Below the pieces are notes generated by a model, which searched no databases, was not told the origin of the DNA, and saw nothing but the letters and a program-made list of their open reading frames with translations. Made by a program: the position numbers and the translations under genes. Shown in pieces: positions 20,445 through 29,124 of a stretch of 48,888 nt of DNA. Numbering within the stretch: position 1 is the stretch's first letter; the number at the start of each line of letters is the position of its first letter. The DNA lies in contig JAILQZ010000087.1 in NCBI GenBank assembly GCA_024698685.1, forward strand, positions 1-48,888, written 5' to 3'. Source of the stretch: a bacterium (GTDB lineage: Bacteria; Actinomycetota; Coriobacteriia; Coriobacteriales; CADBOM01).

Positions 20445-21920
20445 CTACCAATCTGATCCGACGACGATCAGGATGTCGCCATCGTACTTGTAGCGGCCGT
20501 TCGATTCGACCGGCGTGCCCACGCCGAGGATGCTGATGATGTCGTTGACCGCGGCGAGATAGTCATCGTTGTTGTAGATGACCAGCGTCTCATCGTAGAC
20601 ATACGAGTCGGTGTTGCCGGTGTCGCTGATGCCATAGCCCGCGTTCTGCAGCTTCTTGGCAACCTGCGATGCGCAGCCCGACATTCCGCATCCGTTGCGG
20701 ACGGTGAGCTTGAAGCTGCCACGATCGACGTTCGTAGGCGATTTGGCGTTGCTGCTGGCGTTCTTGTTCGTGTACTGGTCGGCCACGACGCCGGAGACGT
20801 ACCACTCCTGCTCCTCGGGGAGCTCGCCGGCATCGATCGTCTTCATCATCTCCGTCCACTCCTCCTCGTTGGCGACTACATAATCGACGCCATCGATCGT
20901 CTGGGTGGTGTAGGGAACGGAGTAGCTGTAGATGTTTGCGGTGGTCATGCCACGAAGCGCCGACGCAACCGAGAGGATGTCGTTGACGGACATGTCGGTT
21001 TGGACTGACTCGGCTATCGCGTTGATGCCCTTCATCAGCGTGAGCTTGTCGGCCGAGAGCAGCTTGGACGCGAGCGCCTGCAGGAATGCGCGCTGGTTTG
21101 CCTGCCTCTGGAAGTCGCCGATCGCGTAAGCGCGGGAGCGGCAGAAGATCAGAGCCTGGTCGCCGTTGAGAACCTGCGTGCCCGCTGCGAGATAGCCGCC
21201 GGCCTTCGGGTCGTCGATCTCGGTGGTCACCGTAACCTCGACGCCGCCGATCTCATCGACGAGGTCCTTGAAGCCGCCGAAGTTGATCTGGGCGAAGTGC
21301 GAGATGCCCACACCGGCAAAGGAGGAGACGGCCTGCACCGCTCCAGAGGTTCCGTAGTACTGCTGCGCGTCGTTGATCTTGGTGTAGCCGATGCCATCGA
21401 GATAGAAGCGGGTATCGCGCGGAATCGACACGAGGACCACCTGCTTCTTGCCCGTGTCCACGCGCGCGAGGATGATCGTGTCGGCGCGGTCCTCTGTCTC
21501 GCCCTTGCGGGCATCGGTGCCGAGCAGCAGGATGTAGAATGGCTCGGAGTCGCTTGCGCCGCTGACGAGAACCTCGTTCATGGCATCGGTGTCTACGCCA
21601 GAGTGGAACTTGGAGTTGATCATGCCGATGTAGCCCAGAGCCGCCGCGCCGCCGCCGATGAGAAGCGCCAAGACGATGACGACCGTGACGATCAGAACGC
21701 GCTTGCGCTTGCTCTTCTTGCGCCTCATCGACGAGTAGTTCTTCGAAGCGACCCTGCGGCTGTATGCCCTGCTCGAATCGGTATGCTGGGCGGCTGCCGG
21801 GGTGAAGCTCTTCACTTGGCTCTTGGAATAGGAGCGGCCAGTCCTGGCAATGGTCGACTTGTTCATCTTGGTTCTCCGACCAGATGATGTCGAGCGCCTA
21901 TCCGTCCTCCTGGATGCCAT
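20445..21920 (-). CDS. LytR-CpsA-Psr (LCP) family protein with C-terminal LytR_C-like domain
   Basis: TM after a Lys/Arg-rich N-terminus; LLLGTDARKGETEDRADTIILARVD, VSIPRDTRF, FGGFKDLVDEIGGVEV; C-terminal VRNGCGMSGCASQVAKKL. Confidence 0.88.
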   Translation of the reverse strand: MASRRTDRRSTSSGRRTKMNKSTIARTGRSYSKSQVKSFTPAAAQHTDSSRAYSRRVASKNYSSMRRKKSKRKRVLIVTVVIVLALLIGGGAAALGYIGMINSKFHSGVDTDAMNEVLVSGASDSEPFYILLLGTDARKGETEDRADTIILARVDTGKKQVVLVSIPRDTRFYLDGIGYTKINDAQQYYGTSGAVQAVSSFAGVGISHFAQINFGGFKDLVDEIGGVEVTVTTEIDDPKAGGYLAAGTQVLNGDQALIFCRSRAYAIGDFQRQANQRAFLQALASKLLSADKLTLMKGINAIAESVQTDMSVNDILSVASALRGMTTANIYSYSVPYTTQTIDGVDYVVANEEEWTEMMKTIDAGELPEEQEWYVSGVVADQYTNKNASSNAKSPTNVDRGSFKLTVRNGCGMSGCASQVAKKLQNAGYGISDTGNTDSYVYDETLVIYNNDDYLAAVNDIISILGVGTPVESNGRYKYDGDILIVVGSDW

Positions 21921-22115
21921 AGATACCTCAAAACTCCTTCAAGCCAACGGCTTTACATTATTGCCCAGCACGCGCACATTCGCCTCGTGGCATGTGATAA
22001 GAGTCGCTTTGGCTAGGTATAAACGGCGCGAAATCGCTGCAATTCCATGAATCGTTCACAAAATGAGAAGGGTTTAGCGGCGCAAACGCGACGAGCCGAG
22101 CCGCAGCGACAGGGC

Positions 22116-23378
22116 TTAGACGAACTCCCTCTTGATGTCCGCTCCCACGCTCCTGAGCTTGCCAACGTAGTCCTCGTATCCCCTATCGATGTGCTCGATA
22201 TTGGAGACGGTGGTCTCTCCGTCGGCTACCAGTCCTGCTAGGACGAGCGCCGCGCCGCCGCGCAGATCGCTCGACTGCACCGGCGCGCCTGAAAGCTGCT
22301 CGACGCCCTCAATCACCGCATGATGCCCGTCAACCCTGACGTCGGCGCCCATGCGCGTGATCTCATCGGCGAACATGAAGCGGTTCTCGAAGACGTTCTC
22401 GGTAATGATCGAATGCCCGTCGGCGAGAATCGAGAGCACCATGAACTGCGCCTGCAAGTCGGTTGGGAAGCCCGGGAAAGGAAGGGTCTGGATGTCGTAG
22501 GGCTTGAACGCCCCTTCATGCGAGACGGTGATGCTGTTTGGGCCCTCCTCCACGTGGACGCCCATCTTCTCGAGGATAGCCAGCGGCCTGCGCAGGTTGT
22601 TCGGGTCGACGCCCTCCACGGTGAGCGGACCGCCTCCGAGCGCACCTGCGATCAGGTAGGTGCCGGCCTCGATGCGATCGCCGACTACGCGATGGTCGGT
22701 GGCATGCATCTCCTCGACTCCGTTGATCGTTATTACCGGCGTGCCCGCGCCGGAGATGTCCGCGCCCATCTTGTTGAGGAAGTTCGCAAGGTCGCAGATC
22801 TCGGGCTCGCGCGCGGCGTTCTCGATGATAGTGGTGCCCTTGGCCACGACAGCGGCCATGATGAGGTTCTCGGTTGCTCCAACCGATGGGAACGCAAGCT
22901 CGACCTCGTTGCCCACGAGCCCGCCCTCTACCGCGCCGTAGATGTAGCCATGCTCCGAATCGAAGACCACGCCGAGCGCCTCTAGCGACGCGATGTGCAT
23001 GTCGAGCTTGCGCGTTCCGATTCTGCATCCACCGGGCATGGCCACCTTGGCCTTGCCGAACCTGGCGAGCAGCGGACCTAGGACGGAGATCGACGCACGC
23101 ATCTTGGCGACGAGCTCGTAAGGGGTCTCGAAGGAGGTGAGGTTCGTGGTGTCGATGCGGGCGCAATGGTCGCCCAGCTCGACGACAGCGCCCAGCGTGC
23201 GCAGGACATCGGCCATGATCCCCACGTCCGAGATCATCGGTACGTTGGTGATCGAATACTCACCAGGAGCGATGATCGATGCTGCCATCAGCTTGAGGAC
23301 CGAATTCTTCGCGCCCTCGATCTTGATCGTGCCTCGGATTGGATTTCCGCCGACGACCTTAATGACTTCTTCGGACAT
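22116..23378 (-). CDS. murA: UDP-N-acetylglucosamine 1-carboxyvinyltransferase
   Basis: [64 protein letters not shown]. Confidence 0.95.
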   Translation of the reverse strand: MSEEVIKVVGGNPIRGTIKIEGAKNSVLKLMAASIIAPGEYSITNVPMISDVGIMADVLRTLGAVVELGDHCARIDTTNLTSFETPYELVAKMRASISVLGPLLARFGKAKVAMPGGCRIGTRKLDMHIASLEALGVVFDSEHGYIYGAVEGGLVGNEVELAFPSVGATENLIMAAVVAKGTTIIENAAREPEICDLANFLNKMGADISGAGTPVITINGVEEMHATDHRVVGDRIEAGTYLIAGALGGGPLTVEGVDPNNLRRPLAILEKMGVHVEEGPNSITVSHEGAFKPYDIQTLPFPGFPTDLQAQFMVLSILADGHSIITENVFENRFMFADEITRMGADVRVDGHHAVIEGVEQLSGAPVQSSDLRGGAALVLAGLVADGETTVSNIEHIDRGYEDYVGKLRSVGADIKREFV

Positions 23379-23453
23379 GATGACCTGCTTTTCGGTTGAG
23401 TGCGATTGGGCTGCGTTTGAACACATTATATTCGAGATATCAGCAAGTCAGGA

Positions 23454-24623
23454 CTAGAATCTTCGCTCGTTGTCATCCATCCCGAATTGTGCGCTCTGAG
23501 AGGTGGCCGCAGCGTTGCCTCCGCGGTCTTTTCTGTTGTTGGAGATGCGCCTGAGCAGCGCACGCGCAACGAACCCGAGGGTGTAGAGACCGCATAGCGC
23601 GGAGAGCGCCCAACCCGCTATCGGAAGAAGCGTAAGAGCGCATGCGATGGCTCCGACGATGGTGATGGCCAGGAAACGGTTCATCTTCGGGAATATCAGC
23701 CTGGAGAACGAGGCTATTGCGAATGGAACCGCAACGATCGCGAGGATCAGCGCAAGGAGCAGCAGCACTATCGAGAGGCTGATAGGCACGATGAGCATCA
23801 TGAGGCCGATGACCAATATGGGTATGAGGATTCCCAGGATCAGGCCACTGACCAGGTACTTGCCAGGATGGTCGCGGAAGTACTCGGCCGCGAACCTGAC
23901 CTCTCCGCGCATCAGCCATTCGATGACGAAGGCCATGAGGAGCGTGATGACCAGATAGATCAACAGCGCATAGGTGCGAAGCTGGTTGTAGCTGAAGCCC
24001 GACATCTTGCTGATCGTCTCGTTGTCGGCTGGCGTGTAATCGAGGTTCTGGACCCAGCCACCCTCGAGAATCAGCGGCTCCTCGGGACTCTCGACGTAAA
24101 GGGTGCCGCTCACGTAGGCGTTGCTGCCGAGCTGAACATCGACCGCGGTGATGCGAACATCGCCATCGATCCTGCCGTCGATCGTGACGGTCTCGGCGTA
24201 AACCTGAAGGTAATCGGCCGTTCCGTAGAACTCGAACTCCTGACTGGCGCCGAGAACCGCCAGCGCATCGGTGCCGGTTCCCACGATGATGGACTGCCCC
24301 GCAGCGGTGATGTTCTTCGAGACGGCGCATCCATTGATGCCGATGCGAGCGCCCGCTGCCCTGATGTTGCCGGCGATCTTGGAGTCGGCGACGGAGATCT
24401 CGCTTCCTCCGGCCAAGATGTCTCCCCCGACGTTCAGACCGGATTCGGAGAGCTCGTTGCCAACCCAGATGTAGTCGCCGGCGAACTCCTTTTCCGCTGG
24501 TGTTGCCGTATCGGCGGAATAGACATTGCCGGCAGTGTCGAAGGTGGCGGCCAGAGCGCTCGGAATCGCAAGCGCCAATGCCATGGCCAAAGCGGCGACG
24601 AGCGCCAAGGTTCTCTTGAACAT
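23454..24623 (-). CDS. secreted bactofilin/polymer-forming-like beta-helix domain followed by polytopic membrane domain
   Basis: Signal peptide MFKRTLALVAALAMALALAIPSALA; GGDILAGGSEISVADSKIAGNIRAAGARIGINGCAVSKNITAAG repeats; several TM helices at the C-terminus. SD gaggag precedes the 24623 start. Confidence 0.7.
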   Translation of the reverse strand: MFKRTLALVAALAMALALAIPSALAATFDTAGNVYSADTATPAEKEFAGDYIWVGNELSESGLNVGGDILAGGSEISVADSKIAGNIRAAGARIGINGCAVSKNITAAGQSIIVGTGTDALAVLGASQEFEFYGTADYLQVYAETVTIDGRIDGDVRITAVDVQLGSNAYVSGTLYVESPEEPLILEGGWVQNLDYTPADNETISKMSGFSYNQLRTYALLIYLVITLLMAFVIEWLMRGEVRFAAEYFRDHPGKYLVSGLILGILIPILVIGLMMLIVPISLSIVLLLLALILAIVAVPFAIASFSRLIFPKMNRFLAITIVGAIACALTLLPIAGWALSALCGLYTLGFVARALLRRISNNRKDRGGNAAATSQSAQFGMDDNERRF

Positions 24624-24837
24624 GGAGTTGCTCCTCTTTGCATGTATGCAGTGCGTATGCAGACAGTTTACCAGCGTGCGCAGGACCTGCATGGATGAAT
24701 AGGGCCAACGCCCCATCTGTCGAGCATCCTCGAAATCGCCCGAGATGCGTTGCGTTCTGTTGCGAATCAATTCGTTAACCATGGTTATCTGCAAAAGCAT
24801 GACAGATGAATTCGTACAATTAATTAACTAATCATAT

Positions 24838-24850
24838 GCATTTGCAATGC
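24838..24850. promoter_or_regulatory. gcatttgcaatgc, candidate half/partial operator
   Basis: Shares GCATTTGC with the perfect palindrome at 25022-25039, same divergent intergenic region. Confidence 0.35.
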
Positions 24851-25021
24851 AGTACGATGTAGTGCTAGGTAGTTCAGGAATCGCAATGGTGTTCGATTCT
24901 TACGAATTGGCGTAGTTCTAGAGTGCTTCTAGCAGCTTACAACTGACAAGGGGAGCCCAGTTTTTCTATCATATCGGCATGCAAATGCTTCCCCTCGCTG
25001 GCAGAGGAGATTACATTTGTG

Positions 25022-25039
25022 GGCATTTGCGCAAATGCC
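25022..25039. promoter_or_regulatory. 18-bp perfect palindrome upstream of the TetR-family gene, candidate operator
   Basis: GGCATTTGC|GCAAATGCC, 48 bp upstream of the regulator ATG. Confidence 0.6.
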
Positions 25040-25087
25040 ATGCTGAGAGATCGGCAGTCAATGGGAGAACGAAGATAGCGAGGAAAC

Positions 25088-25681
25088 ATGTCTGACAACC
25101 CAATAGCCTTGAGATCTAAGAAAAAGCTGATCAACGCGCTCGGAAAGCTCCTGAACGAGGAAACCTACAAGGACATCACCATCACCAGGCTGTGTCAGGA
25201 GGCCAAGCTCTCAAGGCCGGCCTTCTACCAGAACTTCGATTCGATTGCAGAGGCAACCGAGAAGTGCATCGGCGCCCATGCGCACGAGTCCTACAACAGA
25301 GTCGGACTTAGGCGCGTCAAGGGATCCGAGGATCTGGCTAACTTCTTCCTCGATATCATGAATTCCGATTCGAACTTCATCACCCGCATGATCGAGCAGG
25401 GCCTCGACGAGATGGTCGCAGCGCAGTATGCGAAGGTCTTCGCCGCGGCCGACCAGACGCTCAAACTCATCGACGATGTCGACGACGACAGCCTCAAGTC
25501 CTATTACGCGGAATTCATCGGCGCCGGCAGCGGCAGCACGCTGACCCGCTGGTTCTCCGAGGAGAACACCCTCACCCGCAACGAGGTCATCTCGATCATC
25601 TCGACCATGATCTCCGCCGCTATGCCCAAGGCAGCCAAGGCGGCCCAGAGGGAAAACTCCTATACATCCAAGATCGGGTAG
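25088..25681 (+). CDS. TetR/AcrR family transcriptional regulator
   Basis: N-terminal LLNEETYKDITITRLCQEAKLSRPAFYQNFDSIAEATEKC helix-turn-helix. Confidence 0.85.
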   Translation: MSDNPIALRSKKKLINALGKLLNEETYKDITITRLCQEAKLSRPAFYQNFDSIAEATEKCIGAHAHESYNRVGLRRVKGSEDLANFFLDIMNSDSNFITRMIEQGLDEMVAAQYAKVFAAADQTLKLIDDVDDDSLKSYYAEFIGAGSGSTLTRWFSEENTLTRNEVISIISTMISAAMPKAAKAAQRENSYTSKIG

Positions 25682-25710
25682 CTACCGAGCACCCGCATAG
25701 ATGCCATCGG

Positions 25711-25740
25711 TAGGGCGAATCTGATTGCAGGTTCGCCCTA
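25711..25740 (+). terminator. stem-loop downstream of the TetR-family gene
   Basis: tagggcgaa-tctgattgcagg-ttcgcccta, perfect 9-bp arms followed by ttgattt. Confidence 0.65.
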
Positions 25741-25801
25741 TTGATTTATCCAAAGCAAGTCCCCCTTCCCCTCCCAAATCCAAACTGCAATGCCCGCCAC
25801 T

Positions 25802-25830
25802 CTGACGACAACAAGATTGCCGCCTATAAT
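25802..25830 (+). promoter_or_regulatory. predicted promoter (CTGACG-N17-TATAAT) for the XRE-family gene
   Basis: Perfect -10 and a 4/6 -35 with 17-bp spacing, about 110 bp upstream of the ATG at 25940. Confidence 0.5.
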
Positions 25831-25939
25831 GCATGTTTTTCGCAAATTCAATATCTATAGTGCACATACGTGCTTAAAAACAAACTCTTGTCTGTGTAAA
25901 TGCACCTGCCAATATTTTTAGACTTTTCTGAACAGATGG

Positions 25940-26287
25940 ATGGAGCTTCAGATGGTCGATTTGGCTGTTGCTGTCGGGAAGAGAATACGTGCGTACAGGA
26001 ACCTTCAGGGCCTCACGCAGGAGGACCTTGCGGAGAGGGCAGGGCTCCACGACACCTACATCGGACAAGTCGAGCGCGGCGAGAAGAACCTGACCATCAA
26101 GAGCCTGGGCAAGATCGCCAGCGCTCTCGGAGTCGCAGCTTCCGACTTGCTGGTCCATACCGATGAATCGCGCGCGGACTCGATACCCCAGAAGATCTAC
26201 AGCCTCGTCATCTCGCGCCCGCTGAAAGAGCAGGAGATGATCGAAGGCATCCTGTATCAGCTGATCAGCTTCAAGGACAGGGGCTAG
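25940..26287 (+). CDS. XRE family helix-turn-helix regulator
   Basis: VGKRIRAYRNLQGLTQEDLAERAGLHDTYIGQVERGEKNLTIKSLGKIASALG. Confidence 0.88.
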   Translation: MELQMVDLAVAVGKRIRAYRNLQGLTQEDLAERAGLHDTYIGQVERGEKNLTIKSLGKIASALGVAASDLLVHTDESRADSIPQKIYSLVISRPLKEQEMIEGILYQLISFKDRG

Positions 26288-27024
26288 AGAGCCCTCGAAG
26301 AGAGCGCGATCATCTCCTCGATGAACGGCTCGAGAGACATATCCCCGCGCATATCCTCAGGATGCCACTGAACCCCGACGAACATCGGATGGCTGCGCAC
26401 CTCTATTGCCTCTACCAGCCCATCACTGGAGCACGCCACGATCTCGAACGGCTCGGGCACGGTGAGCACCGACTGGTGGTGCATCGAGTTGACCCAGTGC
26501 TCCCCCGCCCCGATGATCTCGGCGAGCCGCGATCCTTCTGCGACTTCGATATCGTGCCTTGGGATGTCGAAGGGACGCAGCTGGTAGTGGTTGAACGTGT
26601 ATGAGCTGCGGAGGCTGAGGTCCTGCAGCAGGCTTCCGCCGAAGCAGACGTTCATGACCTGCATGCCGCGGCAGATTCCGAGCGTGGGGATGCCGTTGGC
26701 AAACGCCCACTGCATGATGCCGAATTCGAATCGGTCGTAGTGCGGAATGCTCACCGACACCTCGGGGTGGCGCGGGCCGTAGGTATAGAGCGCCGGATCT
26801 ACATCGAGCCCGCCAAGGTGCATCAGCCCGTCAACCTGTCTGAGCAGGCAATCGAGCAGCTCCTGGTCCTCCGTGTATGGGATGAGCAGCGGAATCGCGC
26901 CGCAGCCCATGATCGGAGCGGTGAACGCCTCTGGAATCTCGAAGTGCTCCATGATCGGGCTGTAGCGCGGCACGACGCCTATCACGGCTCGATCGATCGT
27001 CTTCCTCTTCGCTTCGGCTTCCAC
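26284..27024 (-). CDS. gamma-glutamyl-gamma-aminobutyrate hydrolase (class I glutamine amidotransferase-like, peptidase C26) family
   Basis: GICRGMQVMNVCFGGSLLQDL nucleophile elbow, VGVQWHPED. Confidence 0.88.
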   Translation of the reverse strand: MEAEAKRKTIDRAVIGVVPRYSPIMEHFEIPEAFTAPIMGCGAIPLLIPYTEDQELLDCLLRQVDGLMHLGGLDVDPALYTYGPRHPEVSVSIPHYDRFEFGIMQWAFANGIPTLGICRGMQVMNVCFGGSLLQDLSLRSSYTFNHYQLRPFDIPRHDIEVAEGSRLAEIIGAGEHWVNSMHHQSVLTVPEPFEIVACSSDGLVEAIEVRSHPMFVGVQWHPEDMRGDMSLEPFIEEMIALSSRAL

Positions 27025-27101
27025 TGACAGCTCCTACGGCACGTATTTCGCTTTCCAACATTGTAAGAGATAATTCGTGATATACTTGCTATTCGTCTCA
27101 C

Positions 27102-27179
27102 GGTGGGTGTGGCCTAGTTGGCTAAGGCGCCAGATTGTGGCTCTGGAGATCGAGGGTTCAAGTCCCTTCACCCACCCCA
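27102..27179 (+). tRNA. tRNA-His (anticodon GTG)
   Basis: Cloverleaf by eye: acceptor gtgggtg/cacccac with G-1, anticodon stem-loop ccaga-ttGTGgc-tctgg, T-loop ttcaagt, encoded CCA. Confidence 0.95.
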
Positions 27180-27192
27180 GCCGATTTCCCTG

Positions 27193-27218
27193 CGCCGCTC
27201 ATGCCGAGCGGCGTTTTC
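27193..27218 (+). terminator. terminator after tRNA-His
   Basis: cgccgctc-atgcc-gagcggcg-ttttcgt. Confidence 0.8.
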
Positions 27219-27363
27219 GTTTATATGAGCATGCGGTCAAAGCAGGGATTCCGCCTCCCAGCTCGCTCGCTCCCCGCCTTCAGCACGGCAGATTGCGCGC
27301 CATTCGCCGTCATAGCGCAGCTTTTCTCTTTGACCGCATGGCAAAAGCGGCTAATATGTCTTT

Positions 27364-27439
27364 GGGCCGTTAGCTCAGATGGTAGAGCAGGGGACTCTTA
27401 ATCCCAAGGTCAAGGGTTCGACCCCCTTACGGCCTACCA
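27364..27439 (+). tRNA. tRNA-Lys (anticodon CTT)
   Basis: gggccgt..acggcct acceptor, D-arm gctcagatggtagagc, anticodon loop ctCTTaa, T-arm gggttcgaccccc, encoded CCA. Confidence 0.94.
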
Positions 27440-27448
27440 GAAAAACCG

Positions 27449-27486
27449 CAGGTCAGGAGCCAAATCGAGCTCTTGACCTGTTTTGT
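27449..27486 (+). terminator. terminator after tRNA-Lys
   Basis: caggtcaggagc-caaatcga-gctcttgacctg-ttttgtt. Confidence 0.75.
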
Positions 27487-27555
27487 TGTTCGGGTGTGCG
27501 TTCCCGTATTTGGGCAACGATTTGGGGACAAGCCAGTCCAGGAGGGGGAATTCTC

Positions 27556-28509
27556 ATGCGCATTTTGGTTCTCGGTCCGTTCAATGACGAGCACATCTCG
27601 ATGATCCAGAAAGCCGGGGGCGCAGATGCGCAGATCGCCTTCTTCCCGCAAGGGCTCGAGGGCCAGGAGCTGCTCGATGAACTGCTCAAGACCGATGTGA
27701 TCGTCGGAGATCCCGACCCCGCCATCCTCTCGCAAACCTCCAACGTCAAGCTCATGCAGACCACCTGGGCGGGCGCGGACGCATACACCCGCGGGCCGTT
27801 TCCCTTCCCCTCCACCACCAAGCTCTGCAACGCGGCGGGCTCGTATGGCCACATCATCAGTCAACACGCGATTGGCGAGCTCCTGGCGATCACGATGAAC
27901 CTCGCGGGCTATCGTGACCTGCAAGCCAGGCGCGAGTGGGGCGACCTCGGTGGCAACATGTCGCTCGAGGGCACCAACGTGCTGATCTTCGGAGCGGGCA
28001 ATATCGGAGGGGCTTGCGCGAAGAGACTCATGGGTTTCGATGTGGCCAGGATCGTCGGGGTTTGCAGGAACACCGGGAAACCGCGCGAGCACTTCGACAG
28101 GCTGGTCACGCTGGCGGAGGCGGAAGCCGAGCTGCCCGAGGCCGACGTCATCATCTGCGCGCTGCCGAATAGCGATGAGAGCGCGGGATATCTCGATGCC
28201 CGCAGGCTCGGAATGCTCAAGCTGGGTTGCGCACTCGTCAACGTAGGCCGCGGCAACTTCATCGACCTAGATGCTCTGGCTGACATCCTCGAGGCCGGCA
28301 CGATCCGCGGAGCCGCCCTCGACGTCACCAACCCCGAGCCGCTCCCTACCGGCCATCGCCTGTGGGGCGAGCCGCGCTGCCTCATCACCCCGCACATCAG
28401 CGGAGGCTCATTCAGGCACCCGACCACGACGATGAACACCTGCGAGACGGCCTGCCACAACGTCCGCGCGCTGCGCGAGGGAGCTCCGCTCAAGAACCAG
28501 GTTCTCTAG
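27556..28509 (+). CDS. D-isomer-specific 2-hydroxyacid dehydrogenase family protein
   Basis: ATG after ggaggggg SD; NVLIFGAGNIGGACAKRLMGF Rossmann motif, CALVNVGRGNFID, TPHISGGS. Confidence 0.9.
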   Translation: MRILVLGPFNDEHISMIQKAGGADAQIAFFPQGLEGQELLDELLKTDVIVGDPDPAILSQTSNVKLMQTTWAGADAYTRGPFPFPSTTKLCNAAGSYGHIISQHAIGELLAITMNLAGYRDLQARREWGDLGGNMSLEGTNVLIFGAGNIGGACAKRLMGFDVARIVGVCRNTGKPREHFDRLVTLAEAEAELPEADVIICALPNSDESAGYLDARRLGMLKLGCALVNVGRGNFIDLDALADILEAGTIRGAALDVTNPEPLPTGHRLWGEPRCLITPHISGGSFRHPTTTMNTCETACHNVRALREGAPLKNQVL

Positions 28510-28540
28510 CGGAGGAACCCGCAGTCAGATGACGGAGTTT

Positions 28541-28559
28541 GGCGCGCAGTTCGCGCGCC
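28541..28559 (+). terminator. GC-rich stem-loop downstream of the dehydrogenase
   Basis: ggcgcgc-agttc-gcgcgcc, perfect 7-bp arms. Confidence 0.45.
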
Positions 28560-28656
28560 TCTCCCCCACCCGCGCGTTTTCCGCGCGCTAGCGGCAATGA
28601 TATACTTTCATGTGTTACGCGCGCCCGCATGCAAAGCAACAACTAAGGAAACCGCC

Positions 28657-29124
28657 ATGGCATTCGAAGACGCAGACCTCTCCCTCCTCCCCGAAGGCTT
28701 CCACCAGAGGGTGGTCGACCTCAACAAGGAGGGCTACAACTGCGCTCAGATCATGTCGATCGCGACGCTGGAGCAGGAGGGCCTTGAGAACGTCGGCTTC
28801 GTGCGCGCGATGGGCGGGCTCAACGACAGCACCGGGCATTCCAAGATGACCTGCGGAGCGCTGACAAGCGCTTGCTGCATCATCTCCTACTTCGCCGGCA
28901 AAGGCGAGGATGACGAGCTTGAGGACGACGACTTCCAGGAGATGCTGGGGGAATTGGCCGATTGGTTCGCCGAGAGATACACGAACAAGTATGGCGGCTT
29001 CAGGTGCTGCGACATGCTCCACGACAACTACGACAACAGGATCTTCGTATGCCCCGAGGCAATCGGGAGCGCATACGCGAAGGCCATCGAGCTTCTCGAC
29101 GACAGGGGGCTTTGGCCTTGGTAG
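28657..29124 (+). CDS. C-GCAxxG-C-C family protein (possibly DVU_1555-like)
   Basis: YNCAQIMS, MGGLNDSTGHSKMTCGALTSACCIIS, FRCCDML, VCPEAIGSAY cysteine pattern. Start after aaggaaacc SD. Confidence 0.75.
   Translation: MAFEDADLSLLPEGFHQRVVDLNKEGYNCAQIMSIATLEQEGLENVGFVRAMGGLNDSTGHSKMTCGALTSACCIISYFAGKGEDDELEDDDFQEMLGELADWFAERYTNKYGGFRCCDMLHDNYDNRIFVCPEAIGSAYAKAIELLDDRGLWPW

Noticed and set aside
24626-24800. Upstream extension of the bactofilin-like ORF to 24800
   Set aside because: A good SD and signal peptide place the start at 24623; the extension has no signal-like features.
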